Origin: Rhynchopus euleeides
Taxonomy: Eukaryota; Euglenozoa; Diplonemea; Diplonemida; Diplonemidae
Assembly (NCBI GenBank): GCA_963210315.1
Contig: OY723310.1
Coordinates: forward strand, 806,001 to 870,000
Length of the DNA stretch: 64,000 bases
Reading direction: 5' to 3'
Shown: positions 40,364 to 50,503 of the stretch, one piece after another
Position numbering within the stretch: position 1 is the stretch's first letter
How the letters are laid out: each line of letters starts with the position of its first letter
Translations under genes and position numbers: made by a program
The notes under the pieces: generated by a model
Databases searched by the model: none
Told to the model about the DNA's origin: nothing
What the model saw: only the letters and a program-made list of their open reading frames with translations

Positions 40364-41182
40364 GTGGGCCCGGAAGCTGACGGCGCGCGAGAGGGAGGCT
40401 ATCGACCACCCTCTGTTCCTCATCTGCGACAGGAAAGAGCTGGGGCGAGCTCTGCAGCGCGCAAACCCGAGAGGTGCCATGGGAAATGGCACTTCGAACA
40501 CACCTTCGAGGTCACCGGAAGGGCGGCCGCGGAGCGGGAGCGGATCACCGACGCTTTCGTGGATTTCTGGCACGGGGTCGAGGGAAGGGGACTGCCGGTC
40601 GACGAGGCAGCCGTGAAGTTCCTGTGGAGCCGGTTGAACGGGGCGTCTCCGGGCACCGTCGGCGACTACGCCGGAAAACTGGCGAAGGGGCTTCACATCC
40701 GGGGCGTGAAGGGGGTACGGACGAACGGTTCCTGGCCGCGCGCAAGCCGCTGCAGCGGTACGCCCCTCATTCGCTCCCGCCAGGCCTCCCATAGCTACGC
40801 CGCAGCTGCGGGACGCACTGCGGAAGCTGGAGGCGGAGCACGCTGCGGAGGCGCTGCTCGCGCTGACGTGGGTGACGAGCGGCGGGTATCAGAAAACCTG
40901 CGGTTTCTGAGCGTGGCGGACCTGGCAGAGGTCCGCGGCGTGGGCGAGGACGGCGGTCCCGCGAAGCTCAGGGATGGAAGCGGGTCTGAAGGGGACCATG
41001 CCGAAGGGGTCGTGGCTGCATTCGGTGCAGCTCAGGAGGTCGGGGCGGGAGGAGCTTCTCAGAAGGAGATCAAGAAGCTCCTCCGACACAAAAAGGGGGA
41101 GACGACGCGCATATACATGCGCTCTACGAACCCCCGGTGGCGGGAGCAGGTCGCGAGGGCGACAGCCCGGCTGCAGGCGTAG
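40364..41182 (+). pseudogene. Tyrosine-recombinase-like protein, frameshifted
   Basis: One plus-strand frame is open throughout but the protein-like segments switch frame. First frame: AAVKFLWSRLNGASPGTVGD, then YAGKLAKGLHIRG (40,600-40,710), resembling the N-terminal core-binding domain. Second frame: RFLAARKPLQRYAPHSLPPG (from about 40,725), then TPQLRDALRKLEAEH and EALLALTWVTSGGYQ (to about 40,890), the region where catalytic Arg I normally follows. Another frame near 41,003 has SWLHSVQLRRSG, fitting the His-x-x-Arg box. The first frame resumes with EIKKLLRHKKGETTRIYMR (41,067-41,123), the LxHKS-T-TxxY box with the nucleophilic Tyr. At least three frame changes make it a pseudogene unless introns explain them. 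Family (DIRS, Ngaro, Crypton or other) cannot be fixed by eye. Confidence 0.6.
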
Positions 41183-41769
41183 CCGGGCCCCGGAGGGGGC
41201 GGCTCGACGTGCTGGTCGACGCTCTGCGGTTCGGGTCGTTGGGGTGCGGGTGAAAGTACGACCCGGCTGACCCCCCGGAGGACGTGGAGGTGGACGTGTC
41301 CGCATCCCCCTCGGGTGTGCGAGCGGCGATGCGCGAGTTCGGAGGGCTGGGTTCACAGTGCGAATTGGTGCAGCGGCTGGAGGAGTTCCCATCTGGGAAG
41401 GTCAACCTCGTGCTCATGGCAGAACGGGCAAGACGGCTGTGCTGGGTATGGTGGACAACCCGGCGACGTTCCAGTCACATGTGAAGGGTTCAATACCAAA
41501 GCCAGGTCCTGTGTCGCGCCTGCCTGCGAGGATGGTGAGCCAGTGTACGGAGGGTGAATCGTCTCGTACTGGATTGCAGGCCGGTGAACGAGGCGATGAC
41601 GAGCCACACAAGCTCTCCTTGCCATCCCGAATCTCCGAAGGAGCTTCAACTCGTTGACGAACAAAGGGTGGCAGAGAGTGCGTAAGAGAGTAAGTGACAG
41701 TGAGGGAGTGTGAGTGAGAGTGAGGGAGTGAGTGAGTGGCTGGCTGACTGACCGAAAACGGTGCTATCC

Positions 41770-41875
41770 TGGGCGAGTGTGGGCGAGTTATGGGCGAACG
41801 TGGGCGAGTTGTGGGCGAGGGTGGGCGAGTGTGGGCGAGTGGTGGGCGACCCTGGGCGATTTAGTGGAGGCGAGG
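41770..41875 (+). repeat. Subterminal (GTGGGCGAG) array, right
   Basis: GGGCGAGTGTGGGCGAGTTA and TGGGCGAACGTGGGCGAGTT, in the same orientation as the left array. Confidence 0.85.
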
Positions 41876-41917
41876 TGGATTAGGTCAACTACCTTGGTTT
41901 GGGCAGATTATTTTTTT

Positions 41918-42052
41918 ACCACAACAGGGAACCTGTCAGTGTCAAAAAGATAGTAGGCAGCGCTTGGGCAACAAATTCAACCTCCTCATCAGGCTGCGGA
42001 GTTGCTTTTGTTTTGCCCGGATTTGGCGCACAAACAACGGCCTTATCTTTTT
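41918..42052 (+). repeat. CAACAGGG short element, copy 2
   Basis: About 130 bp from CAACAGGGAACCTGTCAGTG to AACAACGGCCTTATC, bordered by T-runs on both sides. It is absent from the paralogous locus at about 22,967, so it appears to have inserted there. Other copies are at 44,530-44,662 and (inverted) 21,545. Confidence 0.75.
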
Positions 42053-42079
42053 TCTGGAGATTCCATTGACCTCACTGGG

Positions 42080-42545
42080 CTCGCCGCTCACTTATCATTT
42101 TCCCCTTCCACTGCACTTCTCGGAATCCGTGTGGATCGTAGTGGGGTCATTTTGGTGGTGTAAGTGCCAAACTTCACCCTTGAAGTACGGGTCTGGTTCA
42201 GGCACTTTTGCAGGTAAAAAAGTGACGAGGAGGCAGCTCGCCGACCCACCCCACCCACCCACCCAGTGGGACCCCCCTCACGGATTTTCCAAAACCCCGT
42301 TCTTTTGAACGTTTGGGATCTGTGCGGATCGTGGTGGGGTCATTTTGACCATGGGGTGCCTGTCTCCGCCACTGACTGGGGGTCACCATATGGGCTCAAA
42401 TCCTGCAGTAAACCGCTACCCTGCAGGGTTGCGTTGCGTCAACGTTGCGACGTCTGCCTCCAGACCCAGTTTGGTGGGCTCGATGGGTATATTTCGATTC
42501 GTTGGATTGGCTGTGGTCCAGGAGGAACAGAAGAGGGCGTAATGC
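42080..42545 (+). repeat. GGATCGTAGTGGGGTCA dispersed repeat, copy 2
   Basis: About 460 bp, closely matched at 49,880-50,352 and 56,890-57,395. It contains two GGATCGT(A/G)GTGGGGTCAT blocks 190 bp apart, a CCCACCCAGTGGGACCCCCC block and the CAGACCCAGTTTGGTGGGCT region. It has no supported gene. Confidence 0.85.
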
Positions 42546-42569
42546 CCAAGTACCTGGGACCTCCCGTGT

Positions 42570-42905
42570 ACAAGTCCCCCCCCTACCCCCCGTGTTTAAG
42601 TCCCCCCCTGGGGGTCTGGCAGGGGGGGGACTTAAACACAGGTGGACCTAAACACGGGGGTGGAATGGTCTGGAGGGTCATCAGGTGGCCGCTAGGCCAT
42701 CTGGTGCCCTCCAGGTGCTGTCAGAGTCGAAAAGCGGGGTGCCAAAAGTCCATCCGGACCGGAATCACCCCCCTGCGACGGAAGCGGAAGAGGTCTTCTT
42801 GGTCTCCACCGTGCCACCCCCCGTGTTTAAGCCCCCCCTGTGTTTAGGTCCGCCCCGGCCGAAAATCGCCTCCAGGGGCGGGGGGGGACTTAACCACGGG
42901 GGGTC
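42570..42905. repeat. GTGTTTAAGTCCCCCC hairpins
   Basis: GTGTTTAAGTCCCCCCCTGG faces AGGGGGGGACTTAAACAC (42,590-42,640). A second, looser pair is at 42,826-42,902 (CCCCGTGTTTAAGCCCCCC and GGGGGGGACTTAACCACGGG). The region between holds no gene. Confidence 0.7.
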
Positions 42906-42944
42906 CCAGGTACAGTACAAACCCCACCAGAAAACAAGCCAACT

Positions 42945-43000
42945 TGGGCGAGGGTGGGCGAAGGTGGGCGAGCGTGGTCGAGGGTGGTGCGAGTGCTGGG
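42945..43000 (+). repeat. (GTGGGCGAG) array
   Basis: GGGCGAGGGTGGGCGAAGGT and GGGCGAGCGTGGTCGAGGGT, as in the transposon's subterminal arrays. Confidence 0.75.
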
Positions 43001-43009
43001 CGACGCCAA

Positions 43010-43505
43010 AAAGGCGGCTTGTTTTAGGTCATTGACCATGATCATCGGTTTTCTGCCATTACGGCTTGAGCAGCTCAGAACACGAGAAAACCAACCGCTA
43101 CCTGAGTGACTGTTAAGTGACGGTAAGACGACTGTCAGTGGCAGCGCGGTGACTGCAAGTGAAGCGAAGTGACCGGAAGTGACAGTAAGTGACGCCAAAA
43201 AAGCGGAAAAAATGGGACAGTCACCTGACCTCAGTTGGCCTACCACATCTGGAAATCCATACGTACCCCATATGTGGTGTGGTCTAATAGGTTCTGTGCC
43301 AGTTCTGGGGCCCCTTATGGAATCCTTCGAGAAATGTACCCTGGGGAAATGGTAGCTAACTTGGCCCCAACATGGGGCCGATCCTCACAATCCTGAGTGT
43401 ATGAGCCTGACTTGAACCCAAAACAGGACCGTCGACGGTACCCGTTCTCGAGAAGGAAGGGCACGGCCACATGCGCTCGTTAGTTCCTGTTGGGCAGACT
43501 TCACA
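43010..43505. other. No supported gene
   Basis: Includes an AAGTGAC-rich stretch (43,100-43,190). No gene or RNA was recognised. Confidence 0.4.
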
Positions 43506-43510
43506 GGTCA

Positions 43511-43567
43511 CAGGGGGTCTGGGGGGCGGAGCCCCCCAGCCGCCGGAGGCCATGGTAGTGAACATTT
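43511..43567 (+). repeat. GC hairpin repeat, copy 6
   Basis: GGGGGCGGAGCCCCCCAG with the CCGCCGGAGGCCATGGTAG tail, plus strand. Confidence 0.85.
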
Positions 43568-44138
43568 GGCAGCCTCGTCCCCGAGTCCGCTTCATAGTCG
43601 AACACCACATGCAGACAACGTGCACCTTGAGGCAGCATGCTCAAGAGGTACATCGGCCTGGCGCCTGTGGCAGGCCACTATGCTCTTGGCTTTGGCCTCC
43701 TCTGGCCTTGACCATGCTGATGCCGGCAATAGCTCCGACGGTCCCCAGCAGGTTCAGGTCTCGCTTCTTTGGGTCATTTCCACTCCGTGCGAGGCGTGGT
43801 GGTATCAAGTTGTACGAGAGGGTGCTGCCCTTCTCCTTCAGAACCCCTTCCCACCCGAGGCAAAAACTTCCGAGAAACTTTTTTTATTTAATTTCCCCCC
43901 CCTTGGGAGAAATGCCGGGGAGAGAGGTGGGAGAAGGGTTTTCCCAGAATCTTTTTTTTAACGAAATAGGCCCCTACTTCTGCCCGAGCGAACGCCCTGG
44001 GTGGGTATTTTCCCCTCCAGAGCAGGCGTGTTTCTGGTGGGGGAGGAGGATGAGTCCGCCGGGCACCCGCCCTTTCCTCTTTCTCCGATAATCCGGATAT
44101 TTTTCCGGCTAAAACCTGGTTTTTTCCAGCCAAGAGCC

Positions 44139-44340
44139 AGACGTTCACTACCGTGGCCTCCGGCGGCGGATATCTCGTACCCAAGTCCTTCGATTCCCAC
44201 CAGGTCAGGGAATCCAACAGCTCCGAAGCAGCCTCAGGAAGACGCAGCCAACTCACACAAAAAATTGTACGCACACAATGAACGGATGCTCACTACCGTG
44301 GCCCCCAGCGGCTGGGGAGCTCCGCCCCCAGACCCCCATG
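44139..44340 (-). repeat. GC hairpin repeats, copies 7 (partial) and 8
   Basis: A partial copy at 44,139-44,167 stops after CCTCCGGCGGCGG, without the hairpin. A full but diverged one lies at 44,287-44,338 (CACTACCGTGGCCCCCAGCG, GGGGAGCTCCGCCCC). Confidence 0.75.
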
Positions 44341-44529
44341 TAGCGTGTGCCCGTCGAGTAACCAAATCCTTGCGCTTCCTCAGCTGTATACCAGGGGATA
44401 TCCTCAGAATACTGGTCCCGAAAGCCATTTTTTGGGTTTCCTCCAGCACCCGAGGATGGCACGAGCGGGAGAGGGACCATTTGGTACAAGACCTAGGGCC
44501 ACAGACTGGGGAGGAGGGACATTGGGTAT

Positions 44530-44662
44530 CATTTTTTACTGCAACAGGGAACCTGTCAGTGTCAAAAAGCAGCGCTTGGGCAACAAATTCAACCTCCTCA
44601 TCAGGCTGAGGTGTTGCTTTTGTTTGCCCGGATTCGGCGCACAAACAACAGCCTTGTCTTTT
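44530..44662 (+). repeat. CAACAGGG short element, copy 3
   Basis: CAACAGGGAACCTGTCAGTG through AACAACAGCCTTGTC, followed by a T-run. It lacks the ATAGTAGG hexa-octamer seen in copy 2. Confidence 0.75.
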
Positions 44663-44782
44663 TCACATGATGTGCTTCAGTAGTATTTGAGTATGCACGA
44701 CAGTCTCCGTGCGGCTCGTAGTGGGGGTCACTTTGTTGGGGGTACGATCGGGTAAAGTTTCGGGCCTCTGTGGAAGCGAGAA

Positions 44783-45878
44783 GGGGTGGAGGACCTGGCG
44801 CTGTTCGACTCGGCCGCCCCGAAGTATGGCTGCCTGGCTAACCACTCCTTCAGCACAACCTGGCCCAAGGGGGGTACGATCGGGTGAAGTTGCGGGCCTC
44901 TGTGGAAGCGCAGAGTTTGACCCATTGGAGGGTATTCGGCGCTTTCGGCATCGCCCTTGGATGTAATGGAAAGAGTGCGGCACAGGGTACATGACGGTTT
45001 GAAACAAGCCTGCACTGAGAGGACGGTGGTGCGAAGGGATGGCGATCAGCGAGTGTACATCTTTCCGATATTCCGCTATTAGTATCGAGGGGACCATGTC
45101 GAAATACATCCCCAGGTCCAGGTTGCAGTGATTCCCACGACGGCGTTGAGGGGCATGCTGCGAACGTGACAGACCAAAAGGATGCTGTCAGCAGAAGATG
45201 GAAGACTTCACTGATCTCCTTTGCGAGCCGCTGTCTGAAGGAAACAAAGCGCATGGGCGACGAGATCAACCCAGGGGGAAACACCCACCCCCCCTGTTTC
45301 TAGAAGGGACGTACTGTCTTGCGCAATGCGGCAGCTGTGGGAAGGACTGTCGTCAGGGGTGCCGTGGACCAGGATTTCTGCGTGCCTGTTCGAGCTGTAC
45401 TCCGTGAATATCGGGTGGTACGAGCAACGGGTGCTTCTACAACAAGATGCGTTGTGCCTCTACCGCACGGAAGCTGCCTGGGGGCCCGTTCGTTCCACGA
45501 CCTGGGCCCCGCCAAGGACAAGCTGACAGACACGTGAAGAGAACTGCTTCCGGCGATACTGCATAAAGTGAGATACCCCTCTGCGGGGGCGGACTGGTTG
45601 AAGGTGTTGGTTGAATGTTCGGCGACTGGTCGTCACTCACGGTGGAACTGAAGGAAGAAGCACGTGTATGCTGTGACACTCATGCAAGGACGTCCTGCTG
45701 CCGGGCTGCGTCTCTCGTGGCGACAAACAGGGCAACAGTGATAACCACTGCTGAGTGCGACGGCACGTCCCCCACAGCGTCTACTTCCCGCCCCACACAC
45801 AGCATGCACCGCGTTTCCACATTCCCTCCCACTGGAATCCCAGGCAGCATCACAGAGCCATTTCCAAGGGGGAAACGG
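44783..45878 (+). repeat. 1.1 kb direct duplication, copy 1
   Basis: 1,096 bp nearly identical to 55,551-56,646; I noticed only about two substitutions. It starts abruptly inside a coding remnant (VEDLALFDSAAPKYGC) that is longer in copy 2, so copy 2 is closer to the source. Frames within it (for example GSCGKDCRQGCRGPGFLRAC) have no recognised family. Confidence 0.9.
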
Positions 45879-45879
45879 G

Positions 45880-46728
45880 AAGGCAATCTGGCGTTTGATG
45901 TCGGCGTCACGCATGTATGTGTCGAACAGATACTCCGACAGCCCAGCGAACCGATCGCACCAGACTGCTCCGCATTGGTGAAACCAGGCATCATCTGGGG
46001 AGTGAACAGAGCCTGCTTGTCAGCCGGTGCCTCATAGCGTGAGGGGGTCAGATTGCCACCTAACCCCCAAAGGTGCAGTCTCCATACGATTCATACGATC
46101 TCCAAAGAGCTGGGCGGTGTTGGGCGGTGTTGGGTGGAGTTTGGGCGATCTTCTTGGCCAAAACCACGATTTGCCAAATCAGCTGGAATAGAAGTAGAAG
46201 GGGGGAGTTTTGAGTCGGTGTCAGTGTTCACTTCAGCTCAGTTGGGTGTGGTGGGTCAGAACCAACTCTGTTGCCTTCCGTGCGGGTCCCTCCCCCGTGT
46301 TGCAACTCAGTCAGCGTACTCACTGGATCTACAAATCCGGAGCGCTTCTTGACCTTCCATTGTCCAACTCTACATCGGGCCATACCATCCAGCTCTGCTT
46401 GTGGCAGGGGCGCTGCTCCCTGAGGGACTCACGTCCCCGCAGACCATGGGTTTTTGATTGTGATGTTTTTTTGTGTGAAACGCACCGTGCTCACGGAAGG
46501 CGTTCAGAACTAAAAACGTTGCAGTGGGAGCAATGTTTTGTTCACCTACACTCCACGCCCCAACGTGCAGGCGACCAGAAGGTTGCACAAACAAAACAAA
46601 AGAAACCCGGCGATCCTTTTTGTGTGTGCAGGAGATAGATTAAAAAGGTCCACTGTACCACTTGGTGTCCAGTGCGTTTCCCACCCTCCTGACCCTCGGC
46701 CTATGTGACCTTATGCCGTCCTGGGCAA
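45880..46728. other. No supported gene
   Basis: Short overlapping frames. There is a GGGCGGTGTTGGGCGGTGTT stretch at about 46,112, and an ACAAACAAAACAAAAGAAAC block at 46,588 also seen near 1,972 and 10,487. Confidence 0.4.
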
Positions 46729-47260
46729 GACGTTAAACTACCTGGGAGGGCTTCCCCAGACCATGACGGGTGCTTGCACCAGGAGTTTGAAAAAGCCATT
46801 CATGCCTTGCGATGCTCAAGTGCAGTGCCTGCTGGACCCCTATGTCCTTCAGGCCCCAAAGCAGGCAACGATATGGGAGCAACCTAACAGGGGAGGTGAA
46901 GAGGGCACGGGTCTTAGCCTGATGACACACTGCAACCTCAAGGTGACTGGCGACACCTCTCCCACAGTCTGCGGCACTCTGCCGTGGCGACAAGGCTTCC
47001 TGTCATGGGAGATCGCTGCGTGGATCAACGTGGCACCACCCGTGTGCTCGGCAGGTTGTTTCGGCACCTGTTTTCTCCGTGTCATGCTTTTCGTGAGCGT
47101 GTCAGGGATGTTGGCACACGCTGGGGAGGGTTTCACATGATGACATAACATATATCAGAAGCACACACCCACGTGGCGCTGTCCTTGGCAGGACTTTGAA
47201 AGTGCCGCCTTGATATCCTTGTTGGATAGAACCCTCATATCACACCCTCAATCAGCTGAC
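46729..47260 (+). mobile_element. S family (SINE-like or LINE remnant), full-length reference copy
   Basis: GACGTTAAACTACCTGGGAG to CACCCTCAATCAGCTGAC, then GACCTTATGT repeats. It is preceded by TATGTGACCTTATGCC, so both sides carry the same word. Copies: 36,653 (plus), 36,176 (minus), 34,153 and 47,291 (3' stubs). Confidence 0.8.
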
Positions 47261-47426
47261 GACCTTATGTGACCTTATGTGACCTTATGTGGCGCTGTCC
47301 TTGGCAGGACTTTGAAAGTCCCGCCTTAATATCCTTGTTGGATAGAACCCTCATATCACACCCTCAATCAGCTGACGACCTTATGTGACCTTATGCGACC
47401 TTATGCGCCTTCATGTGACCTTATAC
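47261..47426 (+). repeat. (GACCTTATGT) array with embedded S-family stub
   Basis: Three GACCTTATGT units, an 86 bp 3' stub of the S element (47,291-47,376), then five more units with small changes. The neighbouring LINE copy begins directly after the last unit. Confidence 0.9.
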
Positions 47427-49671
47427 GATACGCCAGACCACCTCTGGTGGGAGTGCAGTGCCTTCGACTGTGTCAGGTCTGAGCCCCAATTCGCACCTCT
47501 GCTTGCCGCGGACCGCTCTGACTGGCCCCCGTGCCTTGCGCGCTACGGCGTCGTGCCGGAGGGATTCGACATCGACGTGCCACTGCTCCACACGCTGATG
47601 GGCCGCATGGAACTGGAAGCGAAGAGCCGTGGTGCCAAGCCCCTCGTCCATCCATGGACAGCCGCCCTCTCGCTGCCTGCAGAACCTCATGACTTTGACT
47701 TCCCCCGCATCCCCAATGTACCTCCTGGGGAGCGGATCTGGAAGAAAATGACATTGCGCTCCTGTGTGCGTTCACTGGTTGGCTGAAGGCCCTGCGCTGG
47801 ACGGATAGGGGCACAGTGTCTAACATCGAGATCGCTATCGACTTCGAGGTGTACACAGGCATGCAGCTCCCCCCGGCGACGGAGAGGGCAGCGGCCTCCC
47901 CCTCCCGCCACTCAGGGAGCGTGGACGTGTCCTATGGACGTTGACGAAGCACGTGATGCAACTCTGCGGCCGTGCACAACTCGGCAAGCCATGGCCTGCC
48001 GAGCGGCGGGACCTTTCCTCCGTCGGCGCAGGGGAGGTGTGGGGTCCCCAGACCCAGCTTTGCCGGCGGTGCTGAGACGATCTCCGCCGTAGAGAACAGT
48101 GCCAAGCGTGCCGCACGGGTCCAGGAAGGCGACCTGACCAGGGGTAGTGACGTGTACCCGGACTACACCAGCAGAGCGGGGCGTGCCGCAGTGTGGGAAA
48201 CTCCCGGGCCTGGACCGACCGTAGCGCCGCGCCAACACCTGTGCCTGAGCACCTGGCCATACACGATGCGACGCGGGTCTGCAACGCACACTCCAAGCCA
48301 AGGTGTGACGTCTGCGATGGTCAGGAGCGCAACTACCAGATGCTCCTGGAAGCGTGCTGTCGCGCGCACCACTCGCATGACGACGGTCTGACTGTATTGG
48401 CTGTGAGAATCACAACATGACGAGGTGTAGTGCATGCGCCAAGGCGGAGACCTGCTGCGAGGCGGGCCACGAGCCCCCCGATGACGAGGACAGCGAGATG
48501 TGTTCTGGATGACGGCAGCGGCGATGGGCACTCCGCGGGTGGCCCCTCGGGCGGCGGCGACGAGGTAGACTCCTGCGAGGACGACGCGGACGGGGACAGC
48601 CCCTCTGCCGCTGGGGGCGGAGGCGGTGGTGCCGGCCACAGCGAGCGCGACGAGACCGCCGACGATGCGACGATCCTAGCTTGCTGAGGCTGGCTAACGT
48701 GCAGGACGTGGCTGATGCCGCGCCCTTCAACCAAAGACAAGCTACCTGCACCGTAGTCAGCTCCTTGAGTGGCCCATGTCCTGATATCTCGTCGCTTAGA
48801 CCTTTCCCCAACGCGGCATCCCCTCCCCCTTTGCCGGAGAACACCCCACCTCCCTTTCGTCTTGTCACTGACCCGGATACACAGACAGGACAGCCGGCGG
48901 ACTCGGCAAACCAGCAAAGGTGCTTTCATCAAAGCGCACTGTCCAGCCGTCGCGGTCTGAACCTGGGTTCACCTTCCTGCCCCCTCATGTCCCATCTGCC
49001 GCAAAGAGAGAGGCGGATACCCTTGGCGCGCCCGACATCCCGTCCCCGGGAAAAGTACCTGCAACTTGCGCAACGGTTAACGCCTTGGACGTCCGGCCTT
49101 TCCCAGGCTTCCCTCCCCTGCCCTCTGCAAGGGTATTCACTGCCCCTCGTTCCTCTCACCCCGCCCCCAGGGCGCCCCTGTTTTGAAACCAAAGGCGATC
49201 TGGGCAATCTGACTCGAAACCTCCTGACCAGCAGTGGATACCGGCTTCCTGTTTGATGCGCCAAGCAGCCCCACTACTAACAGTAAAGTCAAGGCATGGA
49301 GGTGGTTACTTCCCCCTGCACAATTGATCCCATTCCCCACAAGGTTCGTCTGTCGAAGATCCATCGGCAGAAACATTTCCGAGCCCGGGCTTTCCCTTTT
49401 GACCCCCCCCCCCCGCCACATCAGGCGGTCTTCAGGCTTCCTTCTCAGTTAGTGGAGGGTCCCGCGCTCTTATCAACGCGCGGCCGAGGTATCACCTTCC
49501 GAACTTCACTTGGTGGAGCCTCCGACCTTCAGTGTTCACGTGTCTTTCCCCATTTTAACAAAAGAAAGGAGCAGATTGCGCCCGTGTGGTGTGACTTAGT
49601 TAACGACTTGGATAGCATCGTCTTTCGTAGATGCTCTGTACGATGCGGGTCCGCTAATCCAACACACCAAA
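47427..49671 (+). mobile_element. LINE family 2, plus-strand copy with frameshifts
   Basis: It begins inside the CCHC-like motif (DTPDHLWWECSAFD), continues with PPCLARYGVVPEGFD and the HPWTAALSL block, then the Cys/His domain (CNAHSKPRCDVCDGQERNYQ, LLEACCRAHHSHDDG at about 48,285-48,385), the acidic region, and the Pro/Ser-rich tail ending in PCGVT before TAG at about 49,599. The family 2 3' end (TCCGCTAATCCAACACACCA) is followed by GACCCTATGTGACCTTATGT. Frame changes near 47,740, 47,940, 48,400 and 48,890 show it is decayed. The same array word occurs on both sides. Confidence 0.8.
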
Positions 49672-49700
49672 CGACCCTATGTGACCTTATGTAACCACAA
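49672..49700 (+). repeat. (GACCTTATGT) array at LINE 3' end
   Basis: GACCCTATGTGACCTTATGT then AACC. It matches the array at the element's 5' side. Confidence 0.8.
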
Positions 49701-49797
49701 AAAGCTGAAAACCCACCGTCGGTCACGTGAACCCAGATAGCCTAAGTTAGTAGTACACGAGTCAGCCATTGACTGACCTAAAACAAGCCGCCTCTGG

Positions 49798-49850
49798 ACG
49801 AGGGTGGGCGAGCGTGGGCGAGGGCGGGCGACGGTGACTGAACGAGGACG
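49798..49850 (+). repeat. (GTGGGCGAG) array
   Basis: GAGGGTGGGCGAGCGTGGGC and GAGGGCGGGCGACGGTGACT. Confidence 0.7.
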
Positions 49851-49879
49851 GGTGGTGGGCCAACCTGGGCCCCGCGGTA

Positions 49880-50360
49880 GGTTCGCCGCTCGCTCTTCGT
49901 TTTCCCCTTCCACTGCACTTCTCGGAATCCGTGTGGATCGTAGTGGGGTCATTTTGGTGGTGTAAGTGCCAAACTTCACCCTTGAAGTACGGGTCTGGTT
50001 CAGGCACTTTTGCAGGTAAAAGGTGACGAGGAGGCAGCTCGCCGACCCACCCCACCCACCCACCCAGCGGGACCCCTCTCACGGATTATCCAAAACCCCG
50101 TTCTTTTGAACGTTTGGGATCTGTGCGGATCGTGGTGGGGTCATTTTGACCATGGGGTGCCTGTCACCACCACTGACTGGGGATCACCATATGGGCCCAA
50201 ATCCTGCAGAGTTGCGTTGCGTCAACGTTGCGACGTCTGCCTCCAGACCCACCAGTGCTGCCGCGGTTTGGTGGGCTCGATGGGTATACTTCGATTGGTT
50301 GGATTGGCTGTGGCTGGTCCAGGAGAAAGTGGTGGGACAGAAGAGGGCGTAATGCCCAAG
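49880..50360 (+). repeat. GGATCGTAGTGGGGTCA dispersed repeat, copy 3
   Basis: Nearly identical to 56,890-57,395 and close to 42,080-42,545. Confidence 0.85.
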
Positions 50361-50371
50361 TACAGTACAAA

Positions 50372-50503
50372 CCTGGGGCTGTCAGGCCAGTTGAAATTTT
50401 GAGAGTTCACAAATTTTCACAAACGTTTCGTCAGCTGATTGAGGGTGTGATACAAACGTTTCACAAATTTTCACAAACGCTTCACAAACTTTCACAAACT
50501 TGC
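50372..50503 (+). repeat. Array flank and (CAAACTTTCA) tail array with S-family 25 bp stub
   Basis: GGGGCTGTCAGGCCAGTTGA flank, then CACAAATTTTCACAAACG, an inverted scrap of the S-element end (CGTCAGCTGATTGAGGGTGT), and more CAAACTTTCACAAACTTGCG. The LINE at 50,504 begins here. Confidence 0.8.

Larger units (their letters stand above)
38738..41887 (+). mobile_element. 3,150 bp transposon with perfect 22 bp TIRs and 6 bp TSD
   Basis: The first 22 bases (starting TGACCTAATCCACCTCGCCT) are the exact reverse complement of the last 22. ACTACC flanks both sides (38,732-38,737 and 41,888-41,893) and is single in the unoccupied paralogous locus at 22,949. Subterminal arrays of GTGGGCGAG-type words lie at both ends in the same orientation (about 38,757-38,865 and 41,770-41,875). 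The interior holds decayed coding sequence, including a tyrosine-recombinase-like region at 40,364-41,182. Arrays of the same GTGGGCGAG word occur alone at 42,945, 49,798, 54,478, 56,796 and 57,433, possibly ends of further copies. Confidence 0.9.
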
